From Nonomuraea solani (lineage in GTDB: Bacteria > Actinomycetota > Actinomycetes > Streptosporangiales > Streptosporangiaceae), in the NCBI RefSeq assembly GCF_900108335.1, contig NZ_FNVT01000008.1, positions 1-64,000 on the forward strand: 64,000 nucleotides of DNA, written 5' to 3'. The notes beneath the pieces are model-generated. The model had not been told where the DNA came from and searched no databases. It was given only the letters and a program-made list of their open reading frames with translations. This document shows positions 49,511 to 58,005 of the stretch, piece after piece (position 1 is the stretch's first letter; every line of letters starts with the position of its first letter). The position numbers were made by a program, and so were the translations under genes.

Positions 49511-50119
49511 CTAGCCGAGGGTGGCGGCCGTGCGGAGGCCGAGGATCACCAGCACCACCGAGGCGGCTTTGGCGATCGCCTGCCTGAACCAGGGGCGCCG
49601 CAGGACGTGGGCCGCCCGGTGGATGAGGAAGGCCCAGGTGAGCAGCCACACCACCATCAGGAGGGCGTGAGCGGTGGCGAGAGTGAGGATCTGACCGGTC
49701 AACGGGCTCTCCGGTGCGACGAACTGCGGCACCAGGGTCAGGTAGATGGAGGCGGCCTTCGGGTTGAGGACGTTGGAGAGCAGGGCCTGAACATAAGGGG
49801 AACCCGAACGCTGCCGGCGGGCGCGCGTCGGGGTGGTGGAGCGCCAGGTCCAGATGCCGAGGCCGATGAGGTACGCGGCGCCGGCCAGCTTGACGGTGGT
49901 GAACGCCTGGCTGGAGTGCATGACCAGGGCCGACAGGCCGGCCATGGCCAGGGTGGCGTGCACGTACAGGCCGGTGACCGTACCGAGGATGACGGGCGCG
50001 GCCCGGCGGCGGCCGCCGGTGGTGACCTGGCCGACCAGCAGGGTCAGGCTGGCTCCCGGGGCGGCGATCAGGGGCAGGATCGCGAGCAGGAAGCCCGCGA
50101 CGGCATACGGGTGGATCAC
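49511..50119 (-). CDS. LysE/RhtB-family exporter
   Basis: 202 residues, six membrane segments. LIAAPGASLTLLVGQVTTGGRRRAAPV matches the family signature (PGP replaced by PGA), and SNVLNPKAASIYLTLVPQFV is the second conserved block. Members export amino acids or their derivatives. The start is GTG 50119; degenerate copies of this 5' end lie upstream. The substrate is unknown. Confidence 0.92.
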   Translation of the reverse strand: MIHPYAVAGFLLAILPLIAAPGASLTLLVGQVTTGGRRRAAPVILGTVTGLYVHATLAMAGLSALVMHSSQAFTTVKLAGAAYLIGLGIWTWRSTTPTRARRQRSGSPYVQALLSNVLNPKAASIYLTLVPQFVAPESPLTGQILTLATAHALLMVVWLLTWAFLIHRAAHVLRRPWFRQAIAKAASVVLVILGLRTAATLG

Positions 50120-50187
50120 CGAAAGTCCGCGACGGCGTAGGGGTGCATCACAGGAACCTCACAACGGCGGCGTACGGGTGGATCATC
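50097..50187. repeat. three degenerate copies of the lysE 5' end
   Basis: The block gcgacggcatacgggtggat-cacc (50097-50120, the first codons of lysE) recurs at 50129-50151 and 50163-50187 with changes. On the minus strand each copy reads like a start plus I/M-H-P-Y-A. They occupy the whole gap up to the phosphoesterase gene. Confidence 0.75.
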
Positions 50188-50191
50188 GGTT

Positions 50192-50923
50192 TCAGAGCAC
50201 GACGCGGTAGTGGGTGGTCAGGCGGCGCTCGTCGTCCAGGACGTGGAAGGCGAGGCCAGGGGGCTGGGCGCGGTCGGCGGGGTGCTCTCCCTCCCAGGGC
50301 AGGCGCAGGGTCCAGGTGACGGCCGGGCCGACGATCAGCGGCCGGCCGGCGAACGTGGAGGCGGCCGCCGTATGAGCGTGGCCGGTGAGGACGGCGACGA
50401 CGTGGGGATGGGCTTCGAGCAGGGCGGCCAGCCGGTCCTCATCCTGGAGGCGGCCGGAGTCGGGCAGCGGGTGGTGGAGCCGTACGGGCGGCTGGTGGAA
50501 GGCGATCAGGGCCGGTGTGTCCAGGTGGGACAGGGTGTCGTCCATCCAGGCGAGGGTGGCGGCGTCCAGCAGGCCCTCGTCGCGGCCGGGGATGGTCGAG
50601 TCGCACATCAGGATCGCGGTGCCGGCGACGTGGTGGACCTCGTTGATCGGGGCGTCACGGGGTGGCCGGCCGAGCAGGGCCTTGCGGTAGGCGGGGCGGA
50701 TGTCGTGGTTGCCGGGGCAGGTGAGCACGGGGAAGGGGGCGGCCAGGAGGCGAGCCGCCTCCTCGTACTCGGCCTCGGCGCCGTGGTCGGCGATGTCACC
50801 GGTGACCAGGAGGGCGTCGATCGGCAGGGGCCGCAGATACTCCATGATCCGCTCGGCGCGACTGGTCGCCCGTTCGGTGCCGTCCAGGTGCAGGTCACTG
50901 ATCTGGGCGAGCAGTAGCGTCAT
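50192..50923 (-). CDS. CpdA-like metallophosphoesterase
   Basis: 243 residues with all calcineurin-type motifs: DLHLDG (Asp10, His12), GDIADHG, GNHD, then AFHQPP and GHAH. This matches class III cyclic nucleotide phosphodiesterases such as CpdA and Rv0805, which act on cAMP or 2',3'-cyclic nucleotides. It is divergent from a CGNR regulator, with an inverted repeat between. The true substrate needs testing. Confidence 0.9.
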   Translation of the reverse strand: MTLLLAQISDLHLDGTERATSRAERIMEYLRPLPIDALLVTGDIADHGAEAEYEEAARLLAAPFPVLTCPGNHDIRPAYRKALLGRPPRDAPINEVHHVAGTAILMCDSTIPGRDEGLLDAATLAWMDDTLSHLDTPALIAFHQPPVRLHHPLPDSGRLQDEDRLAALLEAHPHVVAVLTGHAHTAAASTFAGRPLIVGPAVTWTLRLPWEGEHPADRAQPPGLAFHVLDDERRLTTHYRVVL

Positions 50924-50938
50924 CTGCCGACTCTCCTT

Positions 50939-50966
50939 CTAACGGCTAATGTTAATTTACCGTTAG
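50939..50966. promoter_or_regulatory. inverted repeat between phosphoesterase and CGNR genes
   Basis: CTAACGG and CCGTTAG (7 bp, exact) are 14 bp apart around an AT-rich core containing gttaattta. The 89-bp divergent gap makes it a good shared operator, with the CGNR protein as the first candidate to bind it. Confidence 0.6.
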
Positions 50967-51012
50967 AGAACATAGAGTGTAGGTGGGAATTGGGCAAGCA
51001 GGAGGGAGAGGT

Positions 51013-51597
51013 GTGGTGGCGGAGCCGGCCTTGGCACTGGCGAGCACGATCCGGCACGACGGTGATGGTGGTGTTGCCGATGACCTGTCCACGCTCCAGG
51101 GGGCGGCCCGCTGGCTCCAGCAGCAGAGTGATCTGCCCGAGCCGCCCATGGACGAGGCGCTCAGGGTCGAGATCGTCGCGCTACGCCGGGCCGTGCGGGC
51201 GCTGTTCGCCCGAGTGGTCAGCCCGGCGCCATCCAGCCGCGCCGACGCGCACCGGCTGATGCCGGTGGAGGAGGCACTGGCACACCTCAACGCCGTGGCC
51301 GCCCGCGAACCGGTCGTCCCCCTCCTCGACTGGCCAGCGGACGGGGCACCACGGACCCGAATGCTCTCGCCCGAACAGGATGTACGGGTGCGCCTACTGG
51401 CGGGGCTGGCTCGGGCGGCCATCGACTTTCTGTCCGGGCCTGGGCGGGAGCAGTTGCGGGCTTGTAGTGCGCCACGTTGCGTGCGGTATTTCCTCAAGAG
51501 CCACGGCCGGCAGGAATGGTGCAAACCATCCTGCGGCAACCGGGCACGCGCAGCCCGCCACTACCAACGCCACCGCACAACCGACGACTCACCCTGA
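51013..51597 (+). CDS. CGNR zinc-finger regulator
   Basis: 194 residues. The N-terminal ABATE-like sensor domain spans about 1-140, and the C-terminal zinc finger reads CSAPRCVRYFLKSHGRQEWCKPSCGNRARAARHY, whose CGNR motif names the family. The start at GTG 51013 follows a strong aggagggagagg site; an earlier GTG (50983) is possible. It likely autoregulates and controls the divergent phosphoesterase. Family members commonly carry this architecture in actinomycetes. Confidence 0.92.
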   Translation: MVAEPALALASTIRHDGDGGVADDLSTLQGAARWLQQQSDLPEPPMDEALRVEIVALRRAVRALFARVVSPAPSSRADAHRLMPVEEALAHLNAVAAREPVVPLLDWPADGAPRTRMLSPEQDVRVRLLAGLARAAIDFLSGPGREQLRACSAPRCVRYFLKSHGRQEWCKPSCGNRARAARHYQRHRTTDDSP

Positions 51598-51600
51598 CCA

Positions 51601-51668
51601 CACGGCCATCCAGGCAACACGGCCATCCAGGCGACACGGCCATCCAGGCGACACGGCTATCCAGACGA
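51601..51668. repeat. four 17-bp tandem repeats after the CGNR gene
   Basis: CACGGCCATCCAGGCAA is followed by two CACGGCCATCCAGGCGA units and CACGGCTATCCAGACGA, with partial copies to about 51725. The array begins 4 bp after the CGNR stop. Units are contiguous with no spacers, so this is not a CRISPR array. Confidence 0.9.
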
Positions 51669-52296
51669 CACAGCATGCAGATCACAGAACATGCCCTGAC
51701 CGCACGGCCGTCCAGGCGACACGGCATGCGCACCAAAGGACTGCCCTGAGCGCACGACTTCCCCCAGTCGCACCGCTGCGCAGCGGCACCGCTCTCTCCC
51801 GGGCCGCATGACTTCTCGTAGCGGCACCGCCGGTCCCGATCGCACGTCTCACGTCGGCACCCTTGTCCGATTTCGCCGCACGCCGGTCCCACCACACGGC
51901 CCGCCCAACACCTCGGCCGTTTCCGCCGCGCCGGTGCCCCACAACGGCACGCCGCGAAACCTCGGCCAGGTCCTGACGGCACGGCCCACTCGACGCACTA
52001 CCAGCACCGGCACCTCGGCCGCTCCCTGGCCGCGCCGCCGATCCTGACCGCCCTGCCTGTCCTGACGCTCTGCCGATCTTGACTGCACCGCCTGTCCTGA
52101 CCGCGCCGCCGAGCCCAGCGCGTGGCACGCCCTGACAGCCAGCCGGGTCCCAGTAGCACGACCCGCGCCGACGCACCGCCGGCACCGACGCCACGGCCGC
52201 TCCTGACCGGACCGTTTGTCTCGCAAGCGTCGCCTGGTTTGGACGTCTCAGCCCGTCCCCATGTCTCGTTGAGGAGGCGCTGTGTTGTCTCAGGCT
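51669..52296. other. non-coding, repeat-derived region
   Basis: Low-complexity, C-rich DNA with degenerate motifs such as cctgaccgc, gccgatc-tgac and cctcggcc recurring. Open frames exist on both strands but lack ribosome sites and family features. It looks like decayed repeat or gene sequence upstream of the MFS remnant. Confidence 0.6.
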
Positions 52297-52816
52297 TCAG
52301 GGGTGGGCGGGTTCGGGGGTGCGCTGTGGGGTGGCGGTGGGAGGTTTGATTCGCCACACGGCCGGGATCAGCAGTGTGGCGGCGGTTAAGGCCAGGGCGA
52401 ATCCGGCGCAGGCCAGGAGGAGCGGTCGGGTGCCGAAGGCCGTTGCGGCGGGGCCGGCCAGGCCCATTCCGAGGGGGGCCGCCACGAGGGAGCCCAGCAT
52501 GGTCACCGAGGTCGCCCGCGCCAGGAACGCCTCCGGGACCTGCTGCTGAATGGTGGTCGTCTGGAGGACGTTGTAGATGACCAGTTGCAGGCCGGAGCCG
52601 ATGCCCGCGATCGCGAGGAGCCAGACGTCGGCGGGCAGCGCGAGCAGGGCCGGGAGTGGGGCCGTCAGCAGAAGGATCAGGATCGCGGCCACCATCGGGC
52701 GTGCGGGCCGCCAGCGGGTGCCGACCAGGCCGGGGCTCCGCCGAGGTGCTGATCGGCTACATAGGGGCCGAGTACCAGGATCGGGGAGACCAGGATGAGG
52801 TTCACGAGGGCGGCGC
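52297..52816 (-). pseudogene. MFS transporter remnant
   Basis: The frame from about 52740 to 52297 encodes the last five or so helices of an MFS exporter (LQLVIYNVLQTTTIQQQVPEAFLARATSV, then APLGMGLAGPAATAFG). Immediately upstream, in a different frame (about 52816-52725), lies the preceding piece AALVNLILVSPILVLGPYVAD with QHLGGAPAW. A small deletion at the junction (near 52725) broke the frame, and the first six helices are missing. It is a clear pseudogene; relatives are EntS-like drug or siderophore exporters. Confidence 0.8.
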
Positions 52817-53171
52817 GAAAATGGCCGTGCTCCTTGTCTGCTTGGACGGTTTCCTGCGCCTGGGCGCGAAGATCTGGGGATCAGGTTGGCAGAGGGGACC
52901 GACAGTTTCGGGTGAAGGGTGAGAGCTGAGGGGTGGTCGGGGTGGAGGAGCAGTCCAGACGCAGATCGGGGGCGAACTCGGTGGGGTTCAGGGGGCGGAC
53001 GGCTCACGGAACGCGGGGCGACCCAGGAGGCGCGGACGGCTCAGGGGGTGGACGGCTCGGGAGTCGGTCGTGTCACGGGGTGCGGAGGGTGCAGGGGCGG
53101 GTCGTGTCAGGTGTCTGTCTTGGACGCTTCCCTTGGCCCCGTCAGTGATCAGCGTGTGCCTGGTCGCTCGT
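52817..53171. other. 355-bp region without a gene
   Basis: G-rich DNA with short repeats (ggacggctca three times between 53000 and 53070). No frame has a ribosome site or family features on either strand. It may be further debris from the broken transporter locus. Confidence 0.5.
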
Positions 53172-53190
53172 CCCCGGCTTCAGGCCGGGG
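53172..53190 (-). terminator. hairpin overlapping the methyltransferase stop
   Basis: CCCCGGC-TTCAG-GCCGGGG forms a perfect 7-bp stem, and the stop of the methyltransferase gene (53180-53182) lies in the loop. It is placed as a terminator for that gene. Similar hairpins also occur at ends of IS200/IS605 elements, but no transposase is present. Confidence 0.65.
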
Positions 53191-53839
53191 TGTAGTGGGA
53201 GTCGACGGCGGGCTGGCCGGTGTAGTTGGGGCCTGCCTGGTCGTTTGCGCCGAGGTAGCGGTAAGGGAAGTTGATCGTCCGGGGGCCGTGGCAGCGGATT
53301 CTCTTGGTACGGGCGTCGTACGTCAGTCCCTGTGAGCGCAACGCAGCCGTGAGGCGGCGGCCCGCCGGGGTGCCGTCCGGGAGGCGGATGGAGTGGGCGT
53401 CGAGGTTGGCGACGAGGAGGCCGTTCTCCGTGAGCCAGTTCGTGGCCCTGCTAAGGAGGCCGAGTTTGTCGCCGACGTAGTGCAGGCCGTGGACGCAGGT
53501 GATCAGGTCGAACGGGGCTTCCGGACGCCACGTGGTGACGGAGGCGGTGGTCAGGTTCAGGCGTGGCGGGTTCGGGCGGCAGGCGAAGAAGTCGACCAGG
53601 TCCACGCCGACGATCTCCGCGTCGTCTCCGAGCAGGTGGGCGGCCTCGCCGAGCGCGTACGCGGCCCCGCAGCACAGATCCAGCCAGCGGGCCGGTCGAG
53701 GGCCGATGGCGGCGCGGAGCACGTCGAGGGTGTCGATGCCGAGTTCGCGGTCGTAGGCGCGGAGGCGGCGTTCGCGGTTCATCAGGCGGTTGGCCACCAC
53801 CGTGGACCGCTCGAGCTCGGCGTCCGTGGTCAGGGGCAT
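53180..53839 (-). CDS. class I SAM-dependent methyltransferase
   Basis: 219 residues. Motif I is RWLDLCCGAAYALGEAAHLLG with the acidic VGVDLVDFF strand after it, and FDLITCVHGLHYV is motif III/IV. The C-terminal part lacks an obvious substrate domain. ATG 53839 with gtgagga upstream is better than the start 18 codons before it. It is divergent from the kinase pair; a functional link is possible but unproven. Confidence 0.88.
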   Translation of the reverse strand: MPLTTDAELERSTVVANRLMNRERRLRAYDRELGIDTLDVLRAAIGPRPARWLDLCCGAAYALGEAAHLLGDDAEIVGVDLVDFFACRPNPPRLNLTTASVTTWRPEAPFDLITCVHGLHYVGDKLGLLSRATNWLTENGLLVANLDAHSIRLPDGTPAGRRLTAALRSQGLTYDARTKRIRCHGPRTINFPYRYLGANDQAGPNYTGQPAVDSHYTPA

Positions 53840-53963
53840 GATCCTCACCCTACGGCCGTGACAGGAAGGTTTCCGACGACTCGGTAACTTCACTACAAAT
53901 CCAGAAATGAGTCGCTATCGTACGTAAAGATCCGCCGCACCCGTCTCAGGAGTCACTTCTCTC

Positions 53964-55607
53964 ATGGCGCACGTTGAACCGCTGCGGGAGGATGATCCGC
54001 CGGCGGTAGGGACATATCGACTGCTCGGCCGGCTGGGCGCGGGCGGGCAGGGCACCGTGTACCTCGGGCAGGGACCCGACGGGCGGGCCGTGGCGGTCAA
54101 GGTGCTGCGGGAAGGCACCGGGTTCGACGAGCGGTTCGCCAAGGAGATCGCGGCGGCGCGGCGGGTGGAGCCGTTCTGCATCGCGCAGGTGCTCGACGCC
54201 TCGCTGGGCGCGCAGCCGTACATCGTGACCGAGTACGTCGAAGGCCCCTCGTTGCAGCAGGCGGGCCGCCACAGCGGTGCCGGCCTGCAGCGGCTGGCGG
54301 TCGCGACGGCCACCGCGCTGGCCGCCATCCACGAGGCGGGCATCGTGCACCGGGACTTCAAGCCCGCGAACGTGCTGCTCGGGCCGGGCGGGCCCCGCGT
54401 CATCGACTTCGGCATCGCCCGGGCCCTGGACGAGGCGGTCACGCATACGAGCGGGATCGTGGGGACGCCCGCGTACATGGCTCCCGAACAGTTGGGGGGG
54501 CATCAGGTGGGGCCGCAGGCGGATGTGTTCGCCTGGGCGTCGGTGATGGTTTGGGCGGGTACGGGTACGCCGCCGTTCGGGCAGGACACGCTGCCCGCGA
54601 TCATCAACCGGATCCTGAACAACGAACCTCAGCTGGGTGATCTGCCGCATCCGATGCGGTCGATCGTGTACGACTGCCTGGCCAAGGATCCGCGCAACCG
54701 GCCGACGATGCGGGATGTGATCCTGCGGCTGCTGAGTGGCCAGAACCCCATGCCGGGGCAGGGCTATATGTCGGGACCGGGGCAGGGGCCAGGGACGGGT
54801 CCCGGTACCGGGCCGATGCCCGGCCAGGGCCCGATGCCAGGTCCTGGGATGAGACCAATGCCAGGCCAAGGCCCAGGTCCGATGCCAGGCCGAGGACCTA
54901 TGCCGGGTCAAGGGCCGATGCCCGGACGCAGGGCCGGTGGGCGGCGGGTCGGGCTGCCTGTGGCAGTGAGCGTCAGCGTGTCCGGGATCATGGTGGCGGC
55001 GCTCGTGGCGGGTGCCGTGTGGTTCTCGTCCAACCCCGGCGACCCCACCACAGCCACCCTCGCCCTCACCTCCCCGAGCCCTTCCACCACGAAGAGCACC
55101 AAAGGCACGAAGGCCACCACCTCCCCGAAGTCCACCAAACCGACCAAGAAACCCACCACCCGGCCGACCACCGCGAAGCCCACCACACCGAAGACCACGG
55201 CCGCGTCCACGCCGACCCCCGCGCGCACCACCAAACGCCCCAGCCCCACCCCCGTCCGTACCACCAAGAAGCCCGTGGTGAGCGCCAGGGCCGGCATTCT
55301 GGAGATCGAGATGAAGGGCGGCCCCGGCCAGGAGCAGGGGTCCGGCTGCTACATGCCCCCGGTCGGCTTCCAGACCTACGTGGAGACGACCAAACGGGAG
55401 ATCTGGGTCTCCTCCGCGTGGATTCTCGACGGCAAGTCGCTCGGGCAGCGGAAGAACTGGGTGTCGGCGGACGTGTACACGGCGTTCGTGAGCTCCGGCC
55501 AGTACATGCTCAAGGCCGGCCGCCACAGCCTCACCCTCAAGGTCACCTCGCCGTCCGTGACGCAGAAGACCCTGAACTTCAACGTCTGCGCCATGCCGAC
55601 ATGGTGA
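53964..55607 (+). CDS. membrane Ser/Thr protein kinase 1
   Basis: 547 residues. The kinase domain (about 15-270) is complete: GAGGQGTV loop, Lys46, Glu61, HRDFKPAN (Asp131), DFG 148-150 and APE 173-175. A juxtamembrane segment rich in P-M-P-G-Q-G repeats (about 265-325) precedes one membrane helix (about 330-352). Outside is a Thr/Pro/Lys-rich stalk and a C-terminal domain with two Cys (GSGCYMPP, NVCAMP) likely paired. It should sense an external signal and phosphorylate cytoplasmic proteins. Confidence 0.93.
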   Translation: MAHVEPLREDDPPAVGTYRLLGRLGAGGQGTVYLGQGPDGRAVAVKVLREGTGFDERFAKEIAAARRVEPFCIAQVLDASLGAQPYIVTEYVEGPSLQQAGRHSGAGLQRLAVATATALAAIHEAGIVHRDFKPANVLLGPGGPRVIDFGIARALDEAVTHTSGIVGTPAYMAPEQLGGHQVGPQADVFAWASVMVWAGTGTPPFGQDTLPAIINRILNNEPQLGDLPHPMRSIVYDCLAKDPRNRPTMRDVILRLLSGQNPMPGQGYMSGPGQGPGTGPGTGPMPGQGPMPGPGMRPMPGQGPGPMPGRGPMPGQGPMPGRRAGGRRVGLPVAVSVSVSGIMVAALVAGAVWFSSNPGDPTTATLALTSPSPSTTKSTKGTKATTSPKSTKPTKKPTTRPTTAKPTTPKTTAASTPTPARTTKRPSPTPVRTTKKPVVSARAGILEIEMKGGPGQEQGSGCYMPPVGFQTYVETTKREIWVSSAWILDGKSLGQRKNWVSADVYTAFVSSGQYMLKAGRHSLTLKVTSPSVTQKTLNFNVCAMPTW

Positions 55608-57067
55608 TGGACGAGGCCATCGGCCCGTACCGGGTCGTCAAGCAGCTCGGGGAGGGCGGTCAGGGCGTGGTCTACCTGGCCACCGCCCCCGACGGCACCC
55701 GCGTCGCCGTCAAGGTGCTGCGCGAGGGCGTGCCCGGTGACGGCCGGTTCGAGAAGGAGATCGCGGCGGCGCGGCGGGTGGAGCCGTTCTGCATCGCGCA
55801 GGTGCTCGACGCCTCGCTGGGCGCGCGGCCGTACATCGTGACCGAGTACGTCGAAGGCCCCTCCCTCCATCAGGCGGGCCGCCACAGCGGTGCCGACCTG
55901 CAGCGGCTGGCGGTCGCGACGGCCACCGCCCTGGCCGCCGTGCACCGGGCCGGCGTCGTGCACCGGGACTTCAAGCCGCACAACGTGCTGCTCGGGCGTG
56001 ACGGGCCGCGCGTGATCGATTTCGGCATCGCCCGGGCGATGGACGCCGCGCTGACGCGTACCAGCAGTGTGGTGGGGACGCCCGCGTACATGGCGCCCGA
56101 GCAGTTCTTGGGCGCGCCGGCGGGACCGGCCGTGGACGTGTTCGCGTGGGGATCGGTCATGGTGTACGCCGCCATCGGCGCCCCGCCGTTCGGCAACGAC
56201 TCCCTACCGGCGGTGCTCAGGAGGATCCAGTACGAGGAGCCGAACCTCGGCGAGGTCCCCGAGCCGCTCCGCTCGATCGTGTACGCCTGCCTGAACAAGA
56301 ACCCCGACGCCCGCCCCGCCATGCAGGACGTCCTCTTCCAGCTCATCGGCGCCCGTCCTGCCCCCAGCGCGCCCCCGCCCGGACCCATGAGGCCACCTGC
56401 GCACCCAGGTCAGGACCGTGCGATCGCCGCCCTCCAGACCGGCCCCGTCCGGCGGCGGCGCAACGGGGTGCTCATGGCCGGCGGCGCGGCGGCGGCCGTC
56501 GTCGTGACCGGCGGCGTCGTGGCCGCCCTGGCCTGGTCGCCCCTCTGGCCGGGCCGAGACACCACCGCGATGATCCCCGCCTCGACCCCTGCAGCATCGA
56601 GCCAGGTCAAGGCCCCGAAGGAGACCGCCAGGGCCCTGCGCCCCCGCCCCACCAAGACCCGCGAGACCCCCAAAGCCAGCCCGTCAACCACCCCAACCGA
56701 AGCGGAACCCAGCACCCCCACCACCAAGAAACCGACGTCGAAACCCACCACCGCCAAACCCACGACGGCGGGCGGCGTGAAGGCGGTGTCGTTCGAGTAC
56801 GAAGGCATCAGGGACGGCGGCTCCTGCTGGCCCTACGACACCAACATCTGGGCCAACGTCACGGCCACCGGCCAGTACAGCTACCGCTGGTATCTCAACG
56901 GCCAGAGCCAGGGCGCCATGGTGGGCCCGGGGGACAGAAGACCCCTGCTGCCCTCCATCGTGTGGAAGAAGGGCGGCCCGCAGAACGTCGTCTTCGAGGT
57001 CTTCAGCCCCAACAAGCTCCGCCGCAGCTTCACGGTGACCATCTGCGACTTCGACGCGGGCGGCTAA
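55601..57067 (+). CDS. membrane Ser/Thr protein kinase 2
   Basis: 488 residues, with the same plan as kinase 1: GEGGQGVV loop, Lys38, HRDFKPHN (Asp123), DFG 140-142, one membrane helix (about 288-310), a Thr/Pro/Lys-rich stalk and an extracellular domain with two Cys (GSCWPY, TICDF). Kinase domains are nearly identical in part, but the outer domains differ, so they should read different signals. Possible starts are ATG 55601, GTG 55604 and ATG 55607, all overlapping the kinase 1 stop. Its 3' end overlaps nurA by 4 bp. Confidence 0.92.
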   Translation: MVMDEAIGPYRVVKQLGEGGQGVVYLATAPDGTRVAVKVLREGVPGDGRFEKEIAAARRVEPFCIAQVLDASLGARPYIVTEYVEGPSLHQAGRHSGADLQRLAVATATALAAVHRAGVVHRDFKPHNVLLGRDGPRVIDFGIARAMDAALTRTSSVVGTPAYMAPEQFLGAPAGPAVDVFAWGSVMVYAAIGAPPFGNDSLPAVLRRIQYEEPNLGEVPEPLRSIVYACLNKNPDARPAMQDVLFQLIGARPAPSAPPPGPMRPPAHPGQDRAIAALQTGPVRRRRNGVLMAGGAAAAVVVTGGVVAALAWSPLWPGRDTTAMIPASTPAASSQVKAPKETARALRPRPTKTRETPKASPSTTPTEAEPSTPTTKKPTSKPTTAKPTTAGGVKAVSFEYEGIRDGGSCWPYDTNIWANVTATGQYSYRWYLNGQSQGAMVGPGDRRPLLPSIVWKKGGPQNVVFEVFSPNKLRRSFTVTICDFDAGG

Positions 57068-58005
57068 CGCGCGGCCGTCCGCAGCGCCCGATACAGCAGG
57101 CGCGGATCACCCAAATGATGCCGTAGCAGCTTCTCCAGCCCACCGATCGGCACCAGGTTCTGCGGCGCGCGCGGGTCCTTGTAGTCGACCCCGGCCAGCG
57201 CCGGCAGGGCCAGCGTCAGCGAGTCGGCCAGCCGTACCACCTCGGCCGGATCCAGATCGGCCCCGGCCTCGCAGCGCGCGATGCCCGCCCACGGCGCCGT
57301 CGACTGGACGGGAAGCCGGAGGTACCAGGCGTGCCGCCGCCAGCTCGTGCCCATGAGGAACACCGGTGTGCGCTGCCCGGAACCCAGCGCCCCCACCACC
57401 CCCGCCTGCGGCGACGGCAGGTAGGCGGCGTGGTGGGTCTTGACGTAGCCGACCGTCCGCGGCAGATGGGTGCGCCCCCGCAACGGCCCGTCCACCAGCA
57501 GCAGATCGTCGCTCCTGGTCCGGTGCCGCACGGCCAGATCCACCTCCAACTGGGTGACCTGCCGCTGCAGCGCCAGCGACAGCTCCTCGAAGCTGGAGTC
57601 GGCGGCCTTGCTCGGCCGGAACACGGCGTGCGGCGTCTTGACCTCGGGCGTGTTCGGCGAGGCGGAGATCAGTGTCCTGTTGACCTCGATCTCGGCCAGA
57701 TCGGCGCCCTCGGGGCCGCAGCGTACGATCCCGGCCGCGTAGGAGGCGGCGATCCCGGGAACGGGCATCGCCGCGCCCGCGTCGTGCACCCAGACACGCG
57801 CGTCGATCCTGCGCACACCGTCCGCGACCAGCAGCGTCTCCGGCGCACTGGCATCGGGTCCGGGGGTGACCGGCTTCCAGTCGGCGGCCGGGCACTCGAT
57901 GTCGAGGACCAGCTCGGCACTGGTGGACCCGAGTTCGGACAGCGCCTCGACCGCGAGGGCCGCGGCGTATCCCGGATCCCACGGGTCGACGGTGAAGCCT
58001 GTCAA
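57064..58005 (-). CDS. nurA: NurA-like nuclease
   Basis: 313 residues from a TTG that overlaps the sbcC stop, with ggaagg upstream. The NurA pattern is visible: ADGVRRIDARVWV (metal-binding Asp62), LVDGPLRGRTHLPRTVGYVKTHH (Asp172, Lys189) and a C-terminal DPRLLYRALR helix. NurA is a 5'-3' nuclease that works inside a HerA hexamer to resect DNA ends. The assignment rests on these motifs and on the herA, sbcD and sbcC genes beside it. Confidence 0.82.
   Translation of the reverse strand: MTGFTVDPWDPGYAAALAVEALSELGSTSAELVLDIECPAADWKPVTPGPDASAPETLLVADGVRRIDARVWVHDAGAAMPVPGIAASYAAGIVRCGPEGADLAEIEVNRTLISASPNTPEVKTPHAVFRPSKAADSSFEELSLALQRQVTQLEVDLAVRHRTRSDDLLLVDGPLRGRTHLPRTVGYVKTHHAAYLPSPQAGVVGALGSGQRTPVFLMGTSWRRHAWYLRLPVQSTAPWAGIARCEAGADLDPAEVVRLADSLTLALPALAGVDYKDPRAPQNLVPIGGLEKLLRHHLGDPRLLYRALRTAAR

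Noticed and set aside
51601..51735. Regular repeats that could suggest a CRISPR array
   Set aside because: Units of 17 bp are contiguous with no unique spacers, and there are no cas genes.
53172..53190. Hairpin resembling an IS200/IS605 or TnpB element end
   Set aside because: No transposase, TnpB or matching left end nearby; termination of the methyltransferase gene explains it.
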